DNA from: Candidatus Thiodictyon intracellulare
Lineage (GTDB): Bacteria > Pseudomonadota > Gammaproteobacteria > Chromatiales > Chromatiaceae
DNA: 6,214 nucleotides
Direction: 5' to 3'
NCBI GenBank assembly: GCA_016292295.1
Contig: JADNEJ010000106.1
Coordinates: forward strand, 1-6,214
Made by a program: the position numbers and the translations under genes. Positions 1 to 5,163 of this stretch are shown here, piece by piece (position 1 is the stretch's first letter; every line of letters begins with the position of its first letter). The notes below the pieces were generated by a model. That model searched no databases, was not told the DNA's origin, and was given only the letters and a program-made list of their open reading frames with translations.

Positions 1-304
1 AACGGATGGCCGTATTACGTCTGCAGTCAGGGGAACACCGCGGAAAACTGCGTTTTAGCCGAAAACCATCTCTTTTTTTTGCCACAAAAGTCCGCCCAAG
101 GGCCTCAAGCGGTGGCGCCGGTCGCTAAGTCCGACAGGCTGCTAGTGGGTGGCCGACATTGGGAACGAGGAAAGCGAAAGAGAAGTCGAACATCATCAGA
201 TTCCTCGATAGGCCAGATACTCGCGGCTTCAAGATGGAATTTCGGTCGGGGTAACGCTGCGTCCCGTGCCCGGCGGTACGCGAAGCAGCCCTTTGCGTAT
301 CGCA

Positions 305-333
305 TTCCCACGGGAACCTTGGAAACGTGGGAA
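305..333. repeat. Palindrome TTCCCACG / CGTGGGAA
   Basis: Perfect 8-bp inverted repeat: TTCCCACG at 305-312 and CGTGGGAA at 326-333, with a 13-nt loop. The left arm can alternatively pair locally (TTCCC at 305-309 with GGGAA at 312-316). No T-tract follows on either strand, so a terminator is unlikely. The TTCCCACG...CGTGGGAA form resembles dispersed intergenic repeats of Chromatiaceae-like genomes; this is recollection, not a search result. Confidence 0.5.
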
Positions 334-497
334 CTCCGGGACCGATCAATATCGCCTCACAGGCGGCGGAGACCTCGCCCAGCACCACAGTGCCCGAGCC
401 AGTATCTTATTCTGCGACGCTTTCGGCGGCTGCAACAAGAGGTTCCCGGCAAGAAAACCCGCGGCTCCGGAAGCGGACCCACGGGTCTTACGGTGGC

Positions 498-538
498 GGG
501 GCATCCCGCCGCCGCTCAGCGCCGAGGCGGGACGCCCC
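498..538. repeat. Imperfect 13-bp inverted repeat
   Basis: GGGGCATCCCGCC (498-510) faces GGCGGGACGCCCC (526-538) across a 15-nt loop; 12 of 13 positions pair and the remaining one is a G-T wobble on one strand. The left arm also contains a smaller hairpin (GGCGGG at 495-500 with CCCGCC at 505-510). It lies about 160 bp beyond the ppdK stop codon, after the likely terminator, so it is more probably a repeat element than part of ppdK termination. Confidence 0.45.
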
Positions 539-599
539 GGCTCCTGCCTTAGCTTAGCCGCCGTCAGCACCCAGGGCATCACGCTCGGCAAGCTGTCCC

Positions 600-643
600 T
601 AAAACGCCACCGTCCGCGCATCCTTGCGGATACGCGGGCGGTG
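600..643 (-). terminator. Likely Rho-independent terminator of ppdK
   Basis: On the minus strand, 57 bases past the ppdK stop codon, two 16-nt arms (628-643 and 608-623) pair at 14 of 16 positions. One of the two remaining positions is a G-U pair in the minus-strand transcript. They enclose the tetraloop GCAA (624-627), a GNRA-type loop closed by C-G. The stem is followed, after three bases, by TTTT (complement of 601-604). A strong GC-rich stem plus a short U-tract at this distance fits an intrinsic terminator. The U-tract is short, so termination may be incomplete. Confidence 0.68.
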
Positions 644-666
644 TCGTGACTCCTCCCGGGTCTTGC

Positions 667-691
667 GGCCCCTGGCATTAGGCCTGGGGCC
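667..691 (-). other. Stem-loop in the ppdK 3' untranslated region
   Basis: GGCCCCTGGC (667-676) and GCCTGGGGCC (682-691) pair at 9 of 10 positions around a 5-nt loop. The hairpin starts only nine bases after the ppdK stop codon and has no U-tract on the minus strand. It is therefore more likely an mRNA 3'-end stabilising structure or a folding aid to the stronger hairpin just downstream than a terminator itself. Confidence 0.45.
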
Positions 692-700
692 GGTCCCTCA

Positions 701-3478
701 TCAGGCCTTCTTCGCCAACAGGGCCGCATGGGCCGCGGCGAGTCTCGCCACCGGCACGCGCGGACCCGAGCAGGACACATAGTCGAGCCCGATCTTGTCG
801 CAGAAGGCGATAGCCGCCGGGTGGCCGCCGTGCTCGCCGCAGATGCCGACCAAGAGGTCCGGCTTGACCGAGCGGCCCCACTTGACCGCCAGTTCCATCA
901 GCTTGCCAACGCCCTTCTCGTCCAGGACCTCGAAGGGGTTGTCCTGCAGGACACCGGAGCCGGTGTAGAGGGGCAGGAACTTGTTTTCCGCGTCTTCCCG
1001 GGAGAAGGAGAAGGCGGCCTGGGTCAGGTCGTTAGTGCCGAAGGAGAAGAACTCGGACTCCTCGGCCAGAGTCTCGGCGCGCATACAGGCGCGCACGACC
1101 TCGATCATAGTGCCGAACTGGAAGCTCACGGGCTTGCCGGTGCGGACCTTGATCTCCTCATGGATGGTGTCGACCCAGCCCTTGACGATCCGCAGTTCCT
1201 GGGCGGTACAGACCTGGGGCACCTTGATCTTCGGGTTCACCTCGATGCCTTCGTTCTGGCACTCGGCGGCGGCCTCGAGGATCGCCCGGATCTGCATCTG
1301 GTAGATCTCAGGGAAGCTTATCCCTAAGCGCACGCCGCGATGGCCAAGCATGGGGTTGGTCTCGAAGAGCGACCGGACCTTGCGAAGCATCCGCTCCTTC
1401 TTGATGATGACCTCTTCCACCAGCATCGGGTCCAACTGGCGACGCAGACCGTCGACGTCGGCGCGGACCTTCTCCGGGGCCTGCATCAGGCTCATGGCGG
1501 CACCGAGCGCGGTCAGGCCGTGGGCGTTCTTGGCCAGTTGCTGCAGCTCGGCGATCTCGCGCACCAGCACGTTTTCGTTGGGCAAGAACTCGTGGATCGG
1601 CGGATCCAGCAAGCGGATGACGACCGGGAAGGGGGACATGACTTCAAATAGTGCCTTGAAGTCCTTCTGCTGCAGAGGCAGCAGACGGTCAAGCGCTTCC
1701 TGGCGCTCTTCCTGAGAGTCGGCGACGATCATGTCGATAACGATCGGCAGGCGCGCCGGCTCATTGAACATGCGCTCGGTGCGGGCGAGACCAATGCCGA
1801 CGGCGCCGTACTTCAGGGCCCGACGAGCATCGACCGGGGTGTCGGAGTTGGCCATGACCTTGATCCTGGCGACCTCGTCGGCCCAGGTCAGGAGCGTGAC
1901 CAGCTCGTCGGTGAACTCCGGCTCCACGGTCGGAATCTCGCCCAGGTAGACCTTACCGGAGGTCCCGTCGAGGGTGATCATGTCGCCTTCCTTGAAGCTG
2001 GTGTCGCCGACGATGGCGATGCGCTTCTCGACATCGACATGGATGCCCTCGGCACCGGCCACGCAGCACTTGCCCATGCCGCGGGCGACGACCGCCGCGT
2101 GGGAGGTCTTGCCGCCGCGCGAGGTCAGGATGCCCTCGGAAGCGAAGAAGCCGTGGATGTCTTCCGGCTTGGTCTCTTCACGGACCAGGATGACCTTGAA
2201 CCCCTGCTCCTTGCCGAGCATCTCGGCACGATCGGCGTCGAACACCGCGATGCCGGAGGCGGCACCGGGGGAGGCCGGCAGGCCGGAGGCGACGGCTGTT
2301 ACCTTGGCCTTGGGGTCTAGACGGGGGAACAGCATCTGCTCCAGGCTCTCCGGGGCGACGCGCAGCAGGGCCTGCTCCTTGGTGATAATCCCTTGCTTCT
2401 CCATCTCGACCGAGGTGCGCACCTGGGCCACGGCGTTCATCTTGCCGTTGCGGGTCTGCAGGCAGTACAGGATGTTGCGCTCGATCGTGAATTCAAAGTC
2501 CTGCACCTCCTTGTAGTGACTCTCGAGGCGATCGCGCAGGGCGTCCAACTGCTTGGCCATCTCGGGCATGTCGGCCTTCAGCGACGACAGCGGCTTGGGG
2601 GTACGGATACCCGCGACCACGTCCTCGCCCTGGGCGTTGACCAGGTACTCGCCGTACAGGACGTTCTCGCCGGTGCCGGGGTCGCGGGTGAAGCCCACGC
2701 CGGTGCCAGAGTCGTCACCGCGGTTACCGAACACCATGGTACAGATGTTGACGGCGGTGCCGTTGGCCATGGCCGGGGTAATGTTGAACTGGCGGCGGTA
2801 GTCGACCGCACGCTTGCCGCCCCAGGAGCCGAACACGGCCTTGATGGCGATCAGGAGCTGCTCGTACGGGTCCTCCGGGAAGGGCCGGCCGGTCTGCTCC
2901 TGCACCACGCGCAGGAAGCGCTCGGCGGTGTCCTTCAGGTCCGAGGCGGACAGGGCCACGTCTTCCTTCACGCCGGCCGCCTTCTTGACCAGCTCGAACT
3001 GCTTGTCGAAGTAGACGTCGTCCACGTTCAGCGCAATCTTGCCGAACAACTGGATGAAGCGGCGGTAGGCGTCGTAGCCGAAGCGCTCGTCACCGGTGGC
3101 CTCGATCACGCCCTTCAAGGTCGTGGCATTGAGGCCCAGGTTCAGGATGGTGTCCATCATGCCGGGCATGGATATAGCCGAGCCGGAGCGCACCGAGACC
3201 AGCAGCGGCTCATGCGCCGTGCCGAAGCCTTTCTTGGTCTTCTTCTCCAGGGCGGTCATCTGCGCCTGGACCTCTTCCCACAGGCCCGGGGGCAGGTCCT
3301 TGGTCGGGGAGGCCAGGAAGTCCAGGCAGGCCTCGGTGGAGAGCACGAAGCCGGGTGGGACGTTCAGCCCGATCTGGGTCATCTCGCAGAGGTTAGCACC
3401 CTTGCCACCCAGGAGGTGCTTGTTCTTGCCGTCACCCTCTTCGAAGGCGAAAACGCGCTTTTTGCTATCGATTGCCAT
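701..3478 (-). CDS. ppdK: Pyruvate, phosphate dikinase
   Basis: Cytoplasmic enzyme interconverting ATP + phosphate + pyruvate and AMP + pyrophosphate + phosphoenolpyruvate; it can serve PEP synthesis or, with PPi, glycolytic ATP formation. The 925-residue frame is complete. The N-terminal ATP-grasp domain shows LLGGKGANLCEM (22-33), VRSGSAISMPGMMDT (96-110) and the FTIERNILYCLQTRNGK region (330-346). The central phosphohistidine domain has GGKTSHAAVVARG with swivelling His460; Thr458 matches the residue targeted by the plant PPDK regulatory protein. The C-terminal PEP/pyruvate barrel shows GIGLARTERMF (561-571), GHRGVRLGI (712-720), FGTMIEVVRAC (788-798), FFSFGTNDLTQ (810-820) and SCSGPRVP with catalytic Cys903. 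It is longer than the roughly 875-residue clostridial enzyme; much of the excess lies at about 632-705. The ATG at 3478 fits the family start. It lies downstream of a broken DUF2452 gene and is followed by a likely terminator. No DUF299-type regulator is visible here. Confidence 0.98.
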   Translation of the reverse strand: MAIDSKKRVFAFEEGDGKNKHLLGGKGANLCEMTQIGLNVPPGFVLSTEACLDFLASPTKDLPPGLWEEVQAQMTALEKKTKKGFGTAHEPLLVSVRSGSAISMPGMMDTILNLGLNATTLKGVIEATGDERFGYDAYRRFIQLFGKIALNVDDVYFDKQFELVKKAAGVKEDVALSASDLKDTAERFLRVVQEQTGRPFPEDPYEQLLIAIKAVFGSWGGKRAVDYRRQFNITPAMANGTAVNICTMVFGNRGDDSGTGVGFTRDPGTGENVLYGEYLVNAQGEDVVAGIRTPKPLSSLKADMPEMAKQLDALRDRLESHYKEVQDFEFTIERNILYCLQTRNGKMNAVAQVRTSVEMEKQGIITKEQALLRVAPESLEQMLFPRLDPKAKVTAVASGLPASPGAASGIAVFDADRAEMLGKEQGFKVILVREETKPEDIHGFFASEGILTSRGGKTSHAAVVARGMGKCCVAGAEGIHVDVEKRIAIVGDTSFKEGDMITLDGTSGKVYLGEIPTVEPEFTDELVTLLTWADEVARIKVMANSDTPVDARRALKYGAVGIGLARTERMFNEPARLPIVIDMIVADSQEERQEALDRLLPLQQKDFKALFEVMSPFPVVIRLLDPPIHEFLPNENVLVREIAELQQLAKNAHGLTALGAAMSLMQAPEKVRADVDGLRRQLDPMLVEEVIIKKERMLRKVRSLFETNPMLGHRGVRLGISFPEIYQMQIRAILEAAAECQNEGIEVNPKIKVPQVCTAQELRIVKGWVDTIHEEIKVRTGKPVSFQFGTMIEVVRACMRAETLAEESEFFSFGTNDLTQAAFSFSREDAENKFLPLYTGSGVLQDNPFEVLDEKGVGKLMELAVKWGRSVKPDLLVGICGEHGGHPAAIAFCDKIGLDYVSCSGPRVPVARLAAAHAALLAKKA

Positions 3479-3490
3479 GGCTCTTGTGAA

Positions 3491-3496
3491 CCCCTC
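3491..3496 (-). promoter_or_regulatory. Possible ribosome binding site of ppdK
   Basis: GAGGGG on the minus strand lies 12 bases before the ppdK ATG. The spacing is longer than ideal, but no better purine-rich match is closer, and the protein N-terminus (MAIDSKKRVFAFEEGD) agrees with the family start. I see no convincing -35/-10 pair upstream. A small hairpin (CGGGT 3518-3522, ACCCG 3527-3531) lies in the leader. Confidence 0.4.
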
Positions 3497-3563
3497 ATAT
3501 CTAGTGTTGTGGTGATCCGGGTGGTAACCCGAGCGTATTGTCGGCGGCTATTGTCGCAGAGAA

Positions 3564-3591
3564 TGATGAAAATTGCCGGATTGATGAAAAT
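3564..3591. repeat. 10-bp direct repeat upstream of ppdK
   Basis: TGATGAAAAT occurs at 3564-3573 and again at 3582-3591, identical, with 8 bases between and an 18-bp period. On the minus strand it reads ATTTTCATCA, 86-113 bp before the ppdK start, in an AT-richer patch of otherwise GC-rich DNA. This position suits a promoter or operator, but the factor is unknown and the repeat could be fortuitous. Confidence 0.4.
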
Positions 3592-3653
3592 CCCGTCGCG
3601 TGCGGGGTCGCCGGACTCTCTGGTCAGGCCTTCCGGTCCGGCGCCCGGTGGGG

Positions 3654-3667
3654 GCGGCTTCAGCCGC
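3654..3667. repeat. Small REP-like palindrome with GGCTTCAGCC core
   Basis: GCGGCT-TC-AGCCGC is a perfect 6-bp palindrome around two central bases. Its core GGCTTCAGCC (3656-3665) is identical to the core of the larger palindrome at 4380-4429. It lies between the ppdK leader and the end of the DUF2452 pseudogene. Short palindromes of this form recur in intergenic DNA of many Proteobacteria as REP elements; multicopy status here is inferred. Confidence 0.5.
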
Positions 3668-3723
3668 GACGCGACTGCGCAAGCTGCCGTGGCCGTCGCC
3701 GGGGATGCCTCCGGGCCCGCCCC

Positions 3724-4243
3724 TCAGGAGGGCCCAGCCGCCTTCAACTCCCCGATCCGCAGCAGTTGGTTCACCAGGTCCCCCGTATCGTTCGGCCCCG
3801 CGGCGCGCTCAGCGGGCGTCCAGGACCAGTCCGCCTCGAGCCGGTAGGAGCCGACGAACCCATGCGGCGGGTGCCCGCCCCAGTCCTGCGACGACAGCAT
3901 CGAGAAGAAGGCTCGACCGTCCGCCTTTGCGGTACAGGTGATAGGTCTTACGCCGGATCCGCTTGAAGGCGCACTGCGCCTGGCTCAACGCCTGCTCCTC
4001 CCGAGCCTCCCGAGTCTTCTCCATAACCCGCAGCGCCGCCTGTTGCAGCGACTTGATCTGGTCCGCGATCACGCGCAGCTTGGCCCCCGTGCGGGCGCTG
4101 AGCAACAGCTCGGCGCGTGCCAGCACCGCCGCCAGGTTCGGGTTGTGAAAGGCCGTCGCCAACCGACTCACCGGGTAGGGCGCGCTGTGGTCCGGCCCCT
4201 GGTGCAGGCGCGGGCCCAAGTCTGGTTTCTGTTCTTCAGTCAT
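3724..4243 (-). pseudogene. DUF2452-family protein, single-base frameshift
   Basis: Start ATG at 4243 gives MTEEQKPDLGPRLHQGPDHS; the PGPRLHQGPDHSAPYPVSRL-type opening is what I recall for DUF2452 proteins, whose function is unknown. The frame runs normally to YHLYRK (K106) and then goes wrong, ending at 3809 after 144 residues. Dropping one base at about 3924-3925 gives instead ADGRAFFSMLSSQDWGGHPP, followed by a conserved-looking tail with GSYRLEADWSWTP and GDLVNQLL, and a stop at 3724-3726. The restored product would be 172 residues. The middle (about 45-95) is Ala/Arg/Gln-rich and probably helical. An upstream in-frame ATG at 4321 exists, but its extra 26 residues look non-coding. No strong ribosome site is seen. 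This could be a true lesion or a single-base assembly error; with no other damage, the gene was lost very recently or is intact. Confidence 0.82.
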
Positions 4244-4379
4244 CGACGTGCAGCGGGGGCCTCGGGGGTCTAGGGCGTCCGAGCGGCGGCCATGGTACCA
4301 GATGAGCAAGCGCTGCTTCACAAGTCCGTGCGGAGCGCGCAGATGCCTTGACCATCGTTACCGCCGCCCCGGGGCCGGA

Positions 4380-4429
4380 GTCCAAGGCTTCAGCCTTGGA
4401 GGTGCAGGACCAGGGCTGAAGCCTTGGAC
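4380..4429. repeat. REP-like double palindrome
   Basis: A perfect 16-bp inverted repeat (4380-4395 and 4414-4429) encloses an 18-nt loop; the arms read GTCCAAGGCTTCAGCC and GGCTGAAGCCTTGGAC. The left arm also sits inside its own palindrome, TCCAAGGCT-TC-AGCCTTGGA (4381-4400), so two alternative hairpins compete for the same bases. The GGCTTCAGCC core also occurs at 3656-3665. It sits in the gap between the divergent DUF2452 and oxygenase pseudogenes, 28 bp before the oxygenase ATG. No T-tract follows, which argues for a REP-type repeat rather than a terminator. Confidence 0.7.
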
Positions 4430-4456
4430 CCCAGAAGGTGGCCGCTGGCCGGAACA

Positions 4457-4966
4457 ATGATCAAGGTCCGCGGAGAAAATCCCAGGTTAGCAGTAAGATG
4501 GGCCGATCGCCACTCGTCACCCATACCGGAGGCCCGCGACTTGATCCCCGCTGCCGCGCAGTTTGAGGCACAGGGCGCCTTCGCCCCCGCTGGCGTCGGC
4601 GTCGGCCAGAACCTGCTGGTGCGCTCCGAGGTCCGCGCGGATCGCGTCTGCTGGCTCAACCCCGCCGCTCGCGCCGGTGCCATCGGCGCCTATCTGGCCC
4701 GGCTCGAAGACCTGCGCCAGGCCCTCAACCGTGACCTCACCCTGGGCCTCTTCAGCTTCGAGGGGCACTTAGTCATCTACCCTCCGGGCGCCAGCTACCG
4801 CCGCCACCTGGACCAGTTCCGCGGTGTGGAACTGCGCACCCTGACCGCCATCCTCTATATCTCAATCCCGACTGACAAGGCGCCGACGGCGGCACCCTGC
4901 GCAATCTACACCGACCCGAACCGCCCCGACCACTACGAGACCATAGCCCTACGTGGCTTTGAATAA
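4457..4966 (+). pseudogene. SM-20-like 2OG-Fe(II) oxygenase, decayed and truncated
   Basis: Recognisable as a prolyl-4-hydroxylase/SM-20-type dioxygenase, which uses Fe(II), O2 and 2-oxoglutarate to hydroxylate a protein side chain; the substrate is unknown. Visible blocks, numbered from the ATG at 4457, are GAFAPAGVGVGQN (40-52), RADRVCWLNP (60-69), LNRDLTLGLFSFEGHLVIYP (90-109) and YRRHLDQFRG (114-123), whose H117-x-D119 are iron ligands. Then the frame fails: an extra dinucleotide near 4856-4860 and an extra A at 4903-4904 enclose a shifted stretch. Read in the corrected frame, that stretch gives YLNPD-stop-QGADGGTLR, where TGA (4873-4875) replaces the family Trp. Frame returns at IYTDPNRPDHYET. 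The protein ends 10 codons later, before the distal iron His and 2OG-binding Arg. The first 30 or so residues do not resemble the family. It is very probably non-functional. Confidence 0.8.
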
Positions 4967-5110
4967 TAAATAATACAAAAAACAATTATTTAAGTCTGTC
5001 GTAAGCGTCGAAGTAGCTGGCAGGACCTGCGAACTTTCATACCCTTGGAAATGCAAACTAACCCAGGGTAGTAAAAAATGTCCAAAGGTCCTGCCGCGAG
5101 AAACTTTAGC
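4958..5110. other. AT-rich junction, possible mobile-element end
   Basis: Base composition drops abruptly from GC-rich coding DNA to an AT-rich block exactly where oxygenase homology stops. It holds an 8-bp inverted repeat, TAAATAAT (4967-4974) / ATTATTTA (4985-4992), around a 10-nt A-rich loop, then the structured 5019-5095 repeat. Past about 5110 the sequence returns to high GC and the transposase-like remnant begins. The simplest reading is that this is the non-coding left end of an inserted element. No target duplication can be checked because the right end is outside the window. Confidence 0.45.
5019..5095. repeat. 10-bp inverted repeat with nested hairpin
   Basis: GGCAGGACCT (5019-5028) and AGGTCCTGCC (5086-5095) are perfectly complementary across 57 bases. 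Inside, ACCCT (5041-5045) pairs with AGGGT (5065-5069), and GG (5047-5048) can pair with CC (5063-5064) with a bulged T. The right inner arm also lies in ACCCAGGGT (5061-5069). The two stems are correctly nested, so a transcript could fold into a closed multi-part structure. It could be an element terminus or subterminal structure, a small MITE-like unit, or a structured RNA; nothing here decides among these. Confidence 0.45.
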
Positions 5111-5163
5111 CCAGATGCCGGGCGTTCGCCACCCGCCCGTTGCTGGTTGGCGAGCGGCGGTGC

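Larger units (their letters stand above)
1..599. other. Intergenic stretch without a convincing gene
   Basis: I find no reading frame here with recognisable protein motifs; the open frames on both strands look like chance openings in GC-rich DNA. The stretch contains a run of eight T at 73-80, two imperfect palindromes (305-333 and 498-538, listed separately) and a block at 129-145 (GTCCGACAGGCTGCTAG) that resembles insertion-sequence ends I have seen, though no partner copy lies in the window. The section around 240-335 has the look of a dispersed intergenic repeat: short open frames on both strands, then the TTCCCACG palindrome. Whether it is multicopy cannot be seen from one window. Confidence 0.5.

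Noticed and set aside
48..80. Possible plus-strand terminator with T8 at 73-80
   Set aside because: The only stem before it is a weak 5-bp GTTTT/AAAAC pairing, separated from the T-run, with no gene visible upstream in the window.
129..145. Insertion-sequence end motif GTCCGACAGGCTGCTAG
   Set aside because: There is no matching inverted copy and no transposase on the left side; the resemblance is only from memory.
105..388. Small minus-strand frames of 68 and 87 codons
   Set aside because: They overlap each other in different frames and end at the palindrome; they look like translations of an intergenic repeat rather than a gene.
79..649. Overlapping open frames of 76-157 codons on the plus strand
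   Set aside because: They overlap one another in different frames, contain palindromic repeats, and show arginine/proline-rich text without domain features; no ribosome site was seen.
3713..3735. GGGCCC...GGGCCC hairpin around the DUF2452 stop codon
   Set aside because: It overlaps the stop codon and has no U-tract; self-complementary GGGCCC sites are common in GC-rich DNA.
2393..3847. 484-codon open frame on the plus strand opposite ppdK
   Set aside because: It is antisense to a clearly conserved enzyme; its leucine/valine/histidine/glycine-rich text has no family motifs, and it arises from GC-rich codon bias in ppdK.
4244..4321. Longer N-terminus for the DUF2452 protein from an ATG at 4321
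   Set aside because: The extra residues (MKQRLLIWYHGRRSD...) look non-coding, while the ATG at 4243 gives the family-like start MTEEQKP.
4424..4456. TTG start for the oxygenase remnant inside the palindrome
   Set aside because: The codons lie in the REP-like repeat and its edge; the ATG at 4457 is a more reasonable, though still uncertain, start.
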